A stretch of 64,000 nt of DNA from Pseudozobellia thermophila (lineage in GTDB: Bacteria > Bacteroidota > Bacteroidia > Flavobacteriales > Flavobacteriaceae). A program made the translations under genes and the position numbers. Positions 1 to 8,144 of the stretch are shown here, piece by piece. The first letter of the stretch is position 1, and every line of letters starts with the position of its first letter. The notes under the pieces are model-generated. The model searched no databases. It saw only the letters and a list, made by a program, of their open reading frames with translations, and had not been told where the DNA came from. Where the stretch lies: the NCBI RefSeq assembly GCF_900141855.1, contig NZ_FQYU01000006.1, forward strand, positions 1-64,000, given 5' to 3'.

Positions 1-2
1 CA

Positions 3-19
3 CGCTAGAAAGTCTAGCG
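3..19. repeat. Perfect 7-bp inverted repeat at window edge
   Basis: CGCTAGA (3-9) and TCTAGCG (13-19) form a perfect hairpin with an AAG loop. A run of G, not T, follows, so it is not a standard terminator on the plus strand. The nine bases CACGCTAGA at 1-9 recur inside the tRNA-Leu at 95-103. It may be the tail of an RNA gene or terminator that lies mostly outside the window; its role is unknown. Confidence 0.4.
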
Positions 20-44
20 CAATAGGGGGGGTAACCAATAAAAT

Positions 45-52
45 TAAGTTTG
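45..52 (+). promoter_or_regulatory. Candidate -7 element for tRNA-Leu
   Basis: TAAGTTTG matches the Bacteroidota sigma-A -7 consensus TAnnTTTG in all fixed positions and lies 19 bases before the tRNA. No TTG (-33) is seen at the usual distance, so the call rests on the -7 box and its position only. Confidence 0.4.
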
Positions 53-71
53 TATTTTTATTGAAATTTAT

Positions 72-153
72 GCAGGCGTGGTGGAATTGGTAGACACGCT
101 AGACTTAGGATCTAGTGCCGCAAGGTGTGAGAGTTCGAGTCTCTCCGCCTGTA
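72..153 (+). tRNA. tRNA-Leu (anticodon UAG)
   Basis: The acceptor stem GCAGGCG (72-78) pairs with CGCCTGT (146-152) and A153 is the discriminator; CCA is not encoded. The anticodon stem CTAGA/TCTAG (99-103/111-115) encloses the loop CTTAGGA, giving anticodon TAG (106-108), which reads CUN leucine codons. A long variable arm and the T-loop GTTCGAGTC are present, as expected of a class II tRNA. Short open reading frames on both strands here are only shadows of this gene. Confidence 0.96.
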
Positions 154-163
154 CAAGTGAGGA

Positions 164-191
164 GCCCTTCAGGAAACTGAGGGGTTTTTTT
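164..191 (+). terminator. Rho-independent terminator of tRNA-Leu
   Basis: CCCTTCAG (165-172) pairs with CTGAGGGG (177-184), with one T-G pair, around a GAAA tetraloop, followed by seven T (185-191). It begins 11 bases after the tRNA and closes that transcript. Confidence 0.85.
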
Positions 192-370
192 GTGGATGAT
201 GTTTCGGGGTGTGAAGGAATAAGGAGAGGGGGGAAGCCTGTCCCGAGCGGAGCCTCAGGAAGTCTTGGGGATATCGGGTCCAATTAATGCAGCGGCTTAT
301 AGGATTTAACAGCTCCTTTAAATGTAAATTAACACCGTATTGGCATTATTTTAGTAAGTTTGTGGGCAAT

Positions 371-679
371 ATGTTACAAGGTCGTTTAAAACAGTACATT
401 ACCTATTTTTTCCTTGTCCTTTTCCTTTCCGTGAAAATGGCAGGGCTGCATGTGCTGTCCCATTCCGATGATAAGGACAACTTGGTCCATTGTACGGTGT
501 GCGACCTGACCACGGCACAGAACCTGCTCCCGGCCATTACTCCGGATCTGCCTGATTTTACGGTAAACAATTTTGAGGAAATTTACCTTCAAGAATCCAA
601 TGCCGAATATGCCTTTGTGGTTAACAGCACATTGGATTCCGATCAACTCTTTTCCAGACCTCCCCCTTCTATACTCTAA
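371..679 (+). CDS. Small exported protein with His and CxxC motif, upstream of metal-type TonB receptor
   Basis: A protein of 102 residues, unnamed. The ATG at 371 is chosen because it puts a basic start (MLQGRLK) directly before a hydrophobic segment (about residues 9-22) that would be a signal or membrane anchor; an earlier in-frame ATG at 287 adds an unlikely leader. After the anchor come HVLSHSDDKDN and HCTVC, a His/Asp-rich stretch followed by a CxxC pair, which could bind a transition metal. The rest is acidic with no recognised domain. It lies 220 bp before a ZnuD-like receptor and two His-rich lipoproteins on the same strand, so a part in metal uptake or sensing is inferred from context. 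An exact TAnnTTTG box at 355-362 is too close to the ATG to be an ordinary promoter for it. Confidence 0.6.
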   Translation: MLQGRLKQYITYFFLVLFLSVKMAGLHVLSHSDDKDNLVHCTVCDLTTAQNLLPAITPDLPDFTVNNFEEIYLQESNAEYAFVVNSTLDSDQLFSRPPPSIL

Positions 680-726
680 TTTTCTCCTGTACGGTTGCAA
701 GTTGTTGCCGTTACGCCTAAGGTAGG

Positions 727-754
727 CCTTTGGACTCCCCAAGGGACTGTTTTT
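727..754 (+). terminator. Hairpin plus T-run: terminator or attenuator before the receptor
   Basis: CCTTTGG (727-733) pairs with CCAAGGG (739-745), with one T-G pair, around ACTCC; five T follow at 750-754. It sits in the 220-bp gap between the small His/Cys gene and the TonB receptor and could end the first transcript or attenuate entry into the receptor gene. The rest of the gap (680-899) shows no convincing gene. Confidence 0.45.
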
Positions 755-899
755 GTATCCGTGGATTTATGCCAAGGGTCGAATGGTCCGGGGTCGCCCC
801 AATACGATGCCGTATCCGTGGCGCACAACTTTCTACAGGGGTTAATACAAATGCTTCCGAGTCTAGATTTTCTATTTCCAATAGTTCTTAGCAAGTAAC

Positions 900-3269
900 A
901 TGATGTACAGATTATTGAGCATATGGCTATGTGTCGGCCTAAGCTCTATGGCTTTTGCACAAGATTCCTTTCGGATCGAAGGATCCGTACTAAATGCAAA
1001 TACCTTACAACCCATAGAAGGAGCCAATATTGTTGGCAAAGGTTTTTATTCCGTTTCATCCTCGACGGGCGCATTCAAGATAAAGAATGTAGCCAAGGGC
1101 CGGTATTCGCTTACCGTATCGCATATTAGCTATCGCCCCAAGACGGTAGAGGTCGAGGTTGGGCCAAATATGGAGGAGGTTCAAATTTTGTTGAGCGAGA
1201 CCACCACTACGCTAGAGGAAGTGGAGGTATATGGGGATTATGAGCAAGAGAAGGCCAAACAGCTTTCTACAGTGTCGCAATCTGTTTCTAAAGCGTTTCT
1301 TGATCAAAACAGGGAAAACAGTCTTATGCAGACCCTTAAGAAAATACCTGGGGTAAGCACGATCACTATCGGTTCAGGGCAATCGAAACCGGTTATTCGC
1401 GGCTTGGGTTTCAACAGGGTGGCCGTTGTCCAAAATGGAATAAAACACGAGGCCCAACAATGGGGAAATGACCATGGTCTTGAAATAGACCAATACGGAA
1501 TCGAAAAGATAGAGATCATAAAAGGGCCGGCTTCTTTGTTGTATGGCTCGGATGCCATTGCCGGGGTGGTAGATATACAGCCCTCGAAAATACCTTTCCC
1601 AAATTCCTTTGGTGGGGAAGTGAACGTATTGGCCGAAAGCAACAACGATCTGTTGGGTGTTTCGGCGGGCGTTCAGGGAAGAAAGGAAAAATGGTATTAC
1701 CGTGGACGTGTGACGTATAGGGATTATGGCGACTATAAGGTGCCTACCGATAAGATCAACTATGAAAATTACATTTTTGAACTCCATGATAACCATTTGA
1801 GAAATACCGCGGGCGAGGAGGCCAACGCAAGTTTTAGTGTCGGCTATGTTTCCGACCACATAAAATCGGAAACCTTTTTCAGTAATGTAAACGCCAAAAA
1901 TGGCTTTTTTGCCAATGCCCATGGTTTAGAGGTGAGGTCCTCCGACATTGATTATGACAGCTCCAGTAGGGACGTAGACCTTCCGTTTCATAAGGTGAAC
2001 CATTTTAAGGTCACCAACAATACCATTGTAAGTGGGGAGAACCACACGTTGCACTTTGATCTGGGCTATCAAAATAACCTGAGGGAGGAACATTCAGAAC
2101 CTGTTCCCCATGGTTACATGCCCAAACCATCGGACAGTAAAGAACGGGTATTTAGCAAGAATACCTATTCCCTTAATGTAAAGGACTCTTTTAAGCCTCA
2201 TAAGAAGCACGATGGCGTGGTGGGCTTAAACCTGGAATTTCAAAACAATAACATAGGCGGGTGGGGCTTCTTGATTCCGGCATACAACCGTTTTGCCGTC
2301 GGAGCCTTTGCCTATGATCAATTTGAGGTAAATCCGGACTTGCATTTTATGGCCGGCATACGGTATGATTACGGATTTATAGATACCAAGGCCTATTTCG
2401 ACTGGTATCCGTCCACCGTAAACAATGCCGATGGGTCTACGTCATATATTTACTTGCAAAGGGCCCGGGACAAGACCTCGACTTTTGCAAACGTAAGTGC
2501 TTCTGCAGGGCTAAGTTATATACATAAAAACACCACCTATAAGGTAAATATGGGAAAGAGCTTTAGAATGCCCTTGCCCAACGAGTTGGCTTCCGATGGG
2601 GTCAATTATCACATGTACCGATACGAGCAGGGAAATCTGGACCTGGACCCCGAAGAATCGTACCAATTGGATGTGGATATAGACCATACGACCCCATCCA
2701 TGAGTGTAGGTGTTAGTCCGTTTGTGAATCTTTTTGACAACTATATCTATCTGAACCCTACTTCCAACTACTATGAAACCTTGCAGATCTATGAGTATAC
2801 ACAAAGCAGGGTGTTTAGGGTAGGAGGTGAAGTCAGGGCCAGTACCACCCTGTTTAAAAATCTGGGATTGGACGCCTCGGCGGAATATGTGTACTCTAGA
2901 CAGACCAGTGGCCCCAAAAAGGATTTTACGATTCCGTTTACGCCGCCTTTGTCCGGACTGGTTTCTGCCAATTATCAATTCAAGGACTTTTTCTTTTTGA
3001 GCAGCCCCCGGTTAATTGCCGACTTGAGGGTGACGGCCGCCCAGAACGAAATTGTTCCGCCGGAAGAAACGACAGAGGGGTACCAGGTGTTGAATATGTC
3101 CCTATTGGCGGATTTGGACATTTTTACGAAAAACCCACCGGTCAGGTTACGGGTAAAGCTCAACAATGTATTCGATACCAAATACTTTGACCATACCAGT
3201 TTTTATCGGTTGATCGATGTGCCGGAAGCCGGTAGAAACCTATCCATATCGCTCACCATGCCTTTTTAA
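900..3269 (+). CDS. TonB-dependent receptor, probable metal (zinc-type) uptake
   Basis: Outer-membrane receptor of 789 residues. A signal peptide ends near AFAQ (residue 21). A carboxypeptidase-regulatory-like domain (about 26-105, starting IEGSVLNANTLQPIEGANI) precedes the plug (about 120-235), which contains KPVIRGLGFNRV and KGPASLLYGSDAIAGVVD. The remainder is a beta-barrel ending in a terminal Phe (LTMPF), as OMPs usually do. The plug segment with EAQQWGNDHG resembles ZnuD/heme-type receptors more than SusC proteins, and there is no SusD partner. Two His-rich DUF4625 lipoproteins follow, which supports metal as cargo. ATG at 900 or 903 could be used. Zinc is inference; copper, heme or a metallophore are alternatives. 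Confidence 0.82.
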   Translation: MMYRLLSIWLCVGLSSMAFAQDSFRIEGSVLNANTLQPIEGANIVGKGFYSVSSSTGAFKIKNVAKGRYSLTVSHISYRPKTVEVEVGPNMEEVQILLSETTTTLEEVEVYGDYEQEKAKQLSTVSQSVSKAFLDQNRENSLMQTLKKIPGVSTITIGSGQSKPVIRGLGFNRVAVVQNGIKHEAQQWGNDHGLEIDQYGIEKIEIIKGPASLLYGSDAIAGVVDIQPSKIPFPNSFGGEVNVLAESNNDLLGVSAGVQGRKEKWYYRGRVTYRDYGDYKVPTDKINYENYIFELHDNHLRNTAGEEANASFSVGYVSDHIKSETFFSNVNAKNGFFANAHGLEVRSSDIDYDSSSRDVDLPFHKVNHFKVTNNTIVSGENHTLHFDLGYQNNLREEHSEPVPHGYMPKPSDSKERVFSKNTYSLNVKDSFKPHKKHDGVVGLNLEFQNNNIGGWGFLIPAYNRFAVGAFAYDQFEVNPDLHFMAGIRYDYGFIDTKAYFDWYPSTVNNADGSTSYIYLQRARDKTSTFANVSASAGLSYIHKNTTYKVNMGKSFRMPLPNELASDGVNYHMYRYEQGNLDLDPEESYQLDVDIDHTTPSMSVGVSPFVNLFDNYIYLNPTSNYYETLQIYEYTQSRVFRVGGEVRASTTLFKNLGLDASAEYVYSRQTSGPKKDFTIPFTPPLSGLVSANYQFKDFFFLSSPRLIADLRVTAAQNEIVPPEETTEGYQVLNMSLLADLDIFTKNPPVRLRVKLNNVFDTKYFDHTSFYRLIDVPEAGRNLSISLTMPF

Positions 3270-3336
3270 TAAATAACAACTAGTACTAATGATTAAAACA
3301 GAACAAATGAAAACAAACCTTTTTAAAACAAACATT

Positions 3337-4116
3337 ATGAAAACAAATTTTAAGTTTTTGGCGGCCATTTCAATGCTTGGCCTTTTGTTGCACTCATGTA
3401 GTAGCGACGATGACGGTTCTTCCGCATTGGATGCACCGGTAATCTCCAATTTTGAATATGGGGAGGGAAGCGACCATTCAACGGAACAGTACGTCTATAA
3501 AGGCTCCGATATTCACCTAGAAGCGGAAATTACTGCAGAAGCAGTGGTAAGCAGCATTACCCTGGAAATTCATGCCCATGACCTAACTCCAGGTGAGGGG
3601 GAAGAAGATTGGGAGTTTGAGCAGGTGTATACAGATGCCGATTACTTGGTGATCAACCCGACGTTTCACGAGCACGTAGATGTACCTGCAAATATACCGG
3701 CAGGGGAATATCACATTGAATTAACGGTTACCGATGAATTGGGGAATAGTACCGAGGTAGAGGGCCACATCCAAATATTGGACCCCATTACCTTAAGCGA
3801 TATTTCTGTTAGCGAAACTGCTGCCAGGGGCAGTGACTTCCACGCAGAGTTTGTGGTAGATGCCGTTAACGGTATCCATAGCATCACCGTCGATGTGCAT
3901 ACACATGAGGTGACCCCAGGTGAGGGAGAGGAAGAGTGGGATTATGAGGAGGAATTCATGGGAGACTACCACGAGCAAACCTCAGCGGAATTTCATGAGC
4001 ATATCGATATTCCCGCTACGGCACCGGCAGGGGAATACCATGTTATTTTTACCGTGGAGGATGAAGATGGCAATACGGTCGAGTACGAGACACACATCGA
4101 TGTTACAGCCGAATAA
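3337..4116 (+). CDS. DUF4625 lipoprotein with two tandem domains
   Basis: Lipoprotein of 259 residues. The start at 3337 (MKTNFKFLAA) is preferred over ATGs at 3289 and 3307 because it gives a compact lipoprotein signal with lipobox LLHSC followed by SSDDD. Two similar halves follow, each with an Ig-like DUF4625 pattern: HAHDLTPGEGEEDWEFE and, in the second half, HTHEVTPGEGEEEWDYE, then FHEHVDVPA / FHEHIDIPA and PAGEYH. His and acidic residues cluster in both, which fits metal capture at the outer-membrane surface. It starts 67 bp after the receptor and is probably co-transcribed. The internal duplication is clear; the ligand is inferred. Confidence 0.8.
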   Translation: MKTNFKFLAAISMLGLLLHSCSSDDDGSSALDAPVISNFEYGEGSDHSTEQYVYKGSDIHLEAEITAEAVVSSITLEIHAHDLTPGEGEEDWEFEQVYTDADYLVINPTFHEHVDVPANIPAGEYHIELTVTDELGNSTEVEGHIQILDPITLSDISVSETAARGSDFHAEFVVDAVNGIHSITVDVHTHEVTPGEGEEEWDYEEEFMGDYHEQTSAEFHEHIDIPATAPAGEYHVIFTVEDEDGNTVEYETHIDVTAE

Positions 4117-4128
4117 AAATTAATCTTA

Positions 4129-4162
4129 CCGTATGGCACTTTAGGGTGCCATGCGGTTTTTA
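4129..4162 (+). terminator. Hairpin terminator between the two DUF4625 genes
   Basis: CCGTATGGCAC (4129-4139) pairs with GTGCCATGCGG (4146-4156), 11 bp with one T-G pair, followed by TTTTTA. It stands 12 bases before the next start codon, so it may partially terminate or modulate the expression ratio of the two lipoproteins. Confidence 0.65.
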
Positions 4163-4173
4163 AATAGTTTTAA

Positions 4174-4653
4174 ATGAAATTTACACCAAAATATTTTTAC
4201 TTTTTATTCCTTGCGTTAACGATAGTTTCGTGTTCCAGCGATGATGGTGTCGGAAAGGATGAGGAAAAGCCCACGATCAGTATCAATTACGCTGAGGGCT
4301 TTCCACAGGCGTGTGAGCAATTGGTAAGGGGTGAGACCTATACCTTTAGGGCCCGGGTGACCGATAATATGGCCCTGGCCTCCTATAGTTTGGACATCCA
4401 CAACAACTTTGACCACCATACCCACGATGATCAGGCCGGAGACTGCGATCTGGAAGAAAAAAAGGACGCCGTCAACCCCATGATATTCATAGAGAACTAT
4501 GCCATAGAAGACGGGGTGGCCAGCTATGAAATAAACATAAGTCTTACCATTCCGGAGGATGTGGATACCGGTGACTACCATTGCTCTTATTCCGTAACCG
4601 ATGAGACCGGTTGGCAGTCAAGGACATCGGTAGACATAAAAATCATTGATTGA
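4174..4653 (+). CDS. DUF4625 lipoprotein, single domain, His-rich
   Basis: Lipoprotein of 159 residues with signal peptide and lipobox (VSC, then SSDDG). One DUF4625-like Ig domain carries a dense metal-ligand patch, DIHNNFDHHTHDDQAGDC, in the place where the two-domain neighbour has its HAHDLTPGEGEE loop. Two further Cys residues (PQACEQ, YHCSYS) could form a disulfide or add ligands. It is the last gene of the receptor cluster and is followed by a bidirectional terminator. The role is inferred as surface metal binding that feeds the receptor. Confidence 0.77.
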   Translation: MKFTPKYFYFLFLALTIVSCSSDDGVGKDEEKPTISINYAEGFPQACEQLVRGETYTFRARVTDNMALASYSLDIHNNFDHHTHDDQAGDCDLEEKKDAVNPMIFIENYAIEDGVASYEINISLTIPEDVDTGDYHCSYSVTDETGWQSRTSVDIKIID

Positions 4654-4683
4654 TATTGTGGCTGGAGGTTATGTACGTCCAAT

Positions 4684-4714
4684 AAAAAAACCGACTTTTG
4701 GGTCGGTTTTTTTT
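4684..4714. terminator. Bidirectional terminator between convergent genes
   Basis: A7-CCGAC (4684-4695) pairs with GTCGG-T8 (4702-4714). The A-tract and T-tract let it work on both strands, between the DUF4625 gene (plus) and the LytTR regulator (minus). Confidence 0.85.
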
Positions 4715-4732
4715 ATTTGGGATGAAGGATAC

Positions 4733-5461
4733 TTAACGGAGTCCCAAGCGCAATAAAAAATTGGCCTTGTAGCTTTCGCCGATCGGGATTCGTATGTCGT
4801 CTATGACCACCCTGTTCCGCTGAATGGAACCGATATGGTTTATATTGATCAAGAACGATTTGTGGGCCCTTTCAAACTGATGTTGGGGCAGTTTGTCGTG
4901 CAGTTCCTTAAAACTCATTAAGGTGAGTATGGGTTTGTTGCTTTGGGTTACATGTATTTTAAGGTAATCCTTAAGTCCCTGCACGTACTTGATGTCGTCG
5001 ATCCTGACTTTTACATTTTCATATTCGGCCTTTACAAAAATAAAATTATCGCTCTTTTCGGGGTCGCCGCTTGACGAGAAGATATGGCTGTCGTTCACTT
5101 CCTTCCTTTTGGAAAAGAGGCCCTGTGCCCTTGAAACGGCCTTTACAAATCGACCGTACCTTATAGGTTTTACCAAATAATCTACGGCATTGAGCTCAAA
5201 GCCGTCTACGGCATAATGCGGATAGGCCGTGGTGAAAATGAAGAAGGGCCTGTTGTCAAGGGAGTCGATAAAGTCTATGCCGTTCATCTGGGGCATTTCG
5301 ATATCGCAGAATATCAGGTCGATGTTCTTCTCTTTGATAACGGGGATGGAATCCAAAGGGTTGGTAAAAGTGCCCTCAAGCTCTAGAAAATCGAGTTTTT
5401 TGCAATATTCACGTAGAATGTCAACAGCTAAGGGTTCGTCATCGATGATTATACACTTCAT
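4733..5461 (-). CDS. LytTR-family response regulator
   Basis: A cytoplasmic DNA-binding regulator of 242 residues. The receiver domain (about 1-120) has the acidic pair DDE at 7-9, the phospho-acceptor Asp53 in FCDIEMPQMNG, and the switch Thr and Lys (FTTAYP, VDYLVKP). The LytTR DNA-binding domain covers about 140-240, with KYVQGLKDYLKIH and FERAHKSFLININHI. It starts one base after the stop of its histidine kinase, so the two are translationally coupled. They end the minus operon that begins with the kelch lipoprotein, which suggests that this envelope module is their input or target. Confidence 0.93.
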   Translation of the reverse strand: MKCIIIDDEPLAVDILREYCKKLDFLELEGTFTNPLDSIPVIKEKNIDLIFCDIEMPQMNGIDFIDSLDNRPFFIFTTAYPHYAVDGFELNAVDYLVKPIRYGRFVKAVSRAQGLFSKRKEVNDSHIFSSSGDPEKSDNFIFVKAEYENVKVRIDDIKYVQGLKDYLKIHVTQSNKPILTLMSFKELHDKLPQHQFERAHKSFLININHIGSIQRNRVVIDDIRIPIGESYKANFLLRLGLR

Positions 5462-5462
5462 T

Positions 5463-6488
5463 TTAGTTTAGATTAAGGTGCAAACGTACTTCGTAATACT
5501 CACCATCGTTGGTGATGTTGAGTTCGTGGCTATCGGGGTATAGCAGGTTCAATCGGTTCTTGACATTTTCGATGCCCACTCCCGAGCTCCCTTCCTTGCC
5601 CTGATGTGCCCCTATAAGGTTCAGCACATACAGGTCTATAGACGCTTCCGATATGTCAAGGTTTATTTCGATCTCGGTATTTCCTTGAAAATCGGTGCCG
5701 TATTTAAAGGCATTTTCAATAAAGGTGATAAACAATAGAGGGGCTATCGCCTTTCCCTCGGGGTCGCCCTTTATCTTTAACTTGACCTTGGCCTCGGTCG
5801 ACAAGCGCAGGCGTTGCAACTGCACGTAATTTTTAAGATAGCTTATTTCCTTGTTCAAGGGCACCTTTTCCCGATTGGCCTCATAGAGCATATAGCGCAT
5901 CAATTCGGAAATGTTCATTACGGCCTCGGGCGTATCGGGCGAATTCTTTACCGACAGCGAATAAATGGTGTTCAGTGAATTAAACAGAAAATGGGGGTTG
6001 AGCTGCGCTTTCAGAAATTGAAGCTCCGAGTTGATCTTCTCCTTTTCGGTAACAATTCTTAAATCTTCGTTTTTTTTCCATTCGGCGTACACTTTAATGA
6101 TGGTGCTGACCGCAAAGGGTATGCCGAAAATCATGATGAACATCAAAGATTGCCTAAACGAACCAAACCCGGGCCTTTTGGGTAAGTTCGGGCGAAGGTT
6201 CTCGATGAACTGCGGCTTAAAGAAGAAATCGGAGACATAGCTGATGCCTACAAGAAGGACCAGGGACAGCACGACATAGATACGGGTTCTCTTTTTTAAC
6301 AGGAATTGGGGCACCAAGAAAAAATAATTGATGTAAAAGATCAAAATGGCCAGGCCCAACCTCGATGGAATGTCGGTGGGAAGCCGTCTTCCCTGCGCGA
6401 TGGTAGGGTACATCAAAAAAATGGCAAAAAAGGCCCAGACAACGAAATGTGCCGCTATTTGGCGAATTTGTGGTTTTTCCAGGCCCAT
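5463..6488 (-). CDS. LytS/YehU-type sensor histidine kinase
   Basis: Membrane kinase of 341 residues. Four hydrophobic segments lie in the first 135 residues (around 12-30, 44-62, 70-88 and 112-130), followed by a short coiled stretch. The His_kinase domain has the phospho-acceptor His166 in LNPHFLFNSLNTIYSL; the ATPase domain has the N-box FITFIENAFKYG and the G-box GVGIENVKNRL. No extracytoplasmic sensor domain is visible, so sensing is probably within the membrane. It pairs with the adjacent LytTR regulator and lies 10 bp after the DUF4907 gene. Confidence 0.93.
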   Translation of the reverse strand: MGLEKPQIRQIAAHFVVWAFFAIFLMYPTIAQGRRLPTDIPSRLGLAILIFYINYFFLVPQFLLKKRTRIYVVLSLVLLVGISYVSDFFFKPQFIENLRPNLPKRPGFGSFRQSLMFIMIFGIPFAVSTIIKVYAEWKKNEDLRIVTEKEKINSELQFLKAQLNPHFLFNSLNTIYSLSVKNSPDTPEAVMNISELMRYMLYEANREKVPLNKEISYLKNYVQLQRLRLSTEAKVKLKIKGDPEGKAIAPLLFITFIENAFKYGTDFQGNTEIEINLDISEASIDLYVLNLIGAHQGKEGSSGVGIENVKNRLNLLYPDSHELNITNDGEYYEVRLHLNLN

Positions 6489-6498
6489 CCTTTCTATG

Positions 6499-6852
6499 TT
6501 ACCTGCCGTTCAGGGCGGTTATTTGCAACGCCTCCAGCTCCGATAAAAAAACCTCGGGACTTTGGTTGTGCGCCAATTTACTGACCACCAGGTCGGCCAC
6601 CCTTTTTGCCTCGGCCGAACTTGAAAAGGCCGTTTTCCCCTGAATGCCAGGTATAAAGTCTTGTTGGATCAATATACGGTTATTGTGAAGAATTTGGTAA
6701 CCGTAACCTGAATCGACATCGATTATTTCGACCGAGAGCCCCCTGGCCCTTTCAACCTTCTTTTCTTTGTCCGCATAATTGGTTGTATAGACAGCCATGG
6801 CGGTAAGTCCGGCAAGAAAAAGTAAAACGGCGGCAATTTTGACTGGGCGCAT
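6499..6852 (-). CDS. DUF4907 family protein
   Basis: A protein of 117 residues with one N-terminal hydrophobic segment (about 5-22), so membrane-anchored or exported. The remainder (about 38-105) matches DUF4907: GYGYQILHNNRILIQQDFIPG and FSSSAEAKRVADLVVSKL. The family is common in Bacteroidota and has no known biochemical role. It is placed between the kelch lipoprotein and the two-component genes in a tight operon, so it may be an accessory of the kelch protein or of the sensor. Confidence 0.78.
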   Translation of the reverse strand: MRPVKIAAVLLFLAGLTAMAVYTTNYADKEKKVERARGLSVEIIDVDSGYGYQILHNNRILIQQDFIPGIQGKTAFSSSAEAKRVADLVVSKLAHNQSPEVFLSELEALQITALNGR

Positions 6853-6891
6853 AGGTTTTTTGTTTACTGGGTTTAGGCCAGGGGAAAAAGT

Positions 6892-7887
6892 TTAGTCTTC
6901 ATCATCGTATTCGTCAAATGGAAAAAACTCGTCAAGGTCGTCCAAATAGAGGGTTCCTGAACGGCCCAGCCCAACAAAGGCCCTGGTTCCGTTCGAAAAG
7001 GCGATGGCGTCTTGCCTTGTCGTGCCCTCGAAACTTGTCTTGGCCTCCCAAGAATCCGTACCGGGTATGTATTCCCAAACCGTGCCCAAGGCCCCTGTAG
7101 CGTATCCACAGGCGATATAACCGTATCCGTTCAGGGTAAAGGCCACGGCATTGCTCCGTACGATGCTGTAATCGTCCTCTTCGTCCAAATCCAATTTTTT
7201 GGTCCATGTTTCGGTGCTCGGATCGAAGGCCCAGAAATCATCGAGATAAATACCGTTGGATACCCCGGTGCCCAAATAGACGGTATTGTCGATCGTAAAG
7301 GTTACGGCGTCCCTTCTTTTGTCTCCCCCGAACCCGACGAGTTCGGACCACGTATCGGTAGAAGGGTCGTACTTCCAAAAATCTTTTCTATCGTTTTCCC
7401 CGTCATATCCCGTGCCAAAGTATCCATATCCGTTTGCGCCGAAGGCAACGGCACTACGTCGGGCGGCAGCTGGGGTAGGGGCTATCTCCGTCCACGTGTT
7501 CGTGCTGGGGTCGTAGGCATAGAAATCGGACAGTTCGTCCAATCCGTCGTATCCCGAACCCAGGTAACCGGTTCCGTCTATTTCAAAACCGACGGCCGCA
7601 TTTCTGGCACTTCCTGGAAAATCGGCTTTCTGCGACCAATAATCCCCTTGTAGGTCGTAAGACCAAAAAGAGTTCAGGTAGTCGTCACCGTCATATCCGA
7701 GTCCCATATAGCCCACATCGCCAATGGTAAACCCCGAGACACTGCTTCGGGGGCTGCCGTCAAAAACAGATCGGTCTACCCAGTTGCCCAAGTTGTCGTC
7801 GTCATCGTCGCTCGAGCAACTGGAGAATGTCAGTAGCGATAGAAATGTAAGGGATAGCACTTGTAAATGGGAAAGTGTTCGGTTCAT
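6892..7887 (-). CDS. Kelch-repeat (beta-propeller) lipoprotein
   Basis: Lipoprotein of 331 residues. The start at 7887 (MNRTLSHLQV) gives a standard signal with lipobox FSSC, then SSDDDDD. Six or so repeats of 45-50 residues share a GYxGxGYDG element followed by a FWxYDPSTxTW element (YDPSTNTWTEI, YDPSTDTWSEL, FDPSTETWTKK), typical of kelch/galactose-oxidase-like propellers. The C-terminus is acidic (FFPFDEYDDED). It probably sits at the outer membrane and binds ligand or protein. It heads the operon with DUF4907, kinase and regulator, and is divergent from a DUF4270 lipoprotein. No catalytic motif is visible. Confidence 0.83.
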   Translation of the reverse strand: MNRTLSHLQVLSLTFLSLLTFSSCSSDDDDDNLGNWVDRSVFDGSPRSSVSGFTIGDVGYMGLGYDGDDYLNSFWSYDLQGDYWSQKADFPGSARNAAVGFEIDGTGYLGSGYDGLDELSDFYAYDPSTNTWTEIAPTPAAARRSAVAFGANGYGYFGTGYDGENDRKDFWKYDPSTDTWSELVGFGGDKRRDAVTFTIDNTVYLGTGVSNGIYLDDFWAFDPSTETWTKKLDLDEEDDYSIVRSNAVAFTLNGYGYIACGYATGALGTVWEYIPGTDSWEAKTSFEGTTRQDAIAFSNGTRAFVGLGRSGTLYLDDLDEFFPFDEYDDED

Positions 7888-7938
7888 ACCATATAAATTT
7901 AAGAGGTTCAATTATTCGTCTATTCATTAAATATCCTC

Positions 7939-7946
7939 CAAAACTA
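7939..7946 (-). promoter_or_regulatory. Candidate -7 element of the kelch operon
   Basis: Read on the minus strand this is TAGTTTTG, an exact TAnnTTTG match, 51 bases before the kelch start. No clear -33 TTG is found at 17-23 bases. Confidence 0.4.
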
Positions 7947-8144
7947 GAGCAACCCTTTACCGGGTGAAACAGAAATAGATGAAGTTGGCTTTTTAAGGTA
8001 TGAACAGGGCGATTTCATCTGCGAAAATATCATGGCCCGTTGGTAGTCTTTTATGGCGCTTAGGTCTTAAAACATATTAGGTTGATCTATTACGGTTTTC
8101 TGGCTGGAAGGGCGCCCATACATTTATCGTAAAATATTTGGAAT

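Noticed and set aside
68-287. Frames of 69-71 codons on both strands over the tRNA-Leu
   Set aside because: They are read through the tRNA and its terminator; the tRNA structure explains the sequence fully.
355-362. TAAGTTTG as promoter of the small His/Cys gene
   Set aside because: It is an exact -7 match but only 8 bases before the chosen start codon and without a -33 box at the right distance; chance occurrence is possible in A/T-rich DNA.
695-898. A 67-codon frame just before the TonB receptor
   Set aside because: It has no signal peptide, no domain and a composition unlike its neighbours, and it spans the terminator-like hairpin at 727-754. Treated as non-coding spacer.
3289-3336. Longer start for the two-domain DUF4625 lipoprotein
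   Set aside because: It adds 16 residues before a perfect lipoprotein signal peptide, which would then be internal. The start at 3337 is preferred.
4129-4162. TGGCAC inside the hairpin as a sigma-54 -24 element
   Set aside because: TTGC at the required spacing is absent and the sequence is explained by the terminator stem.
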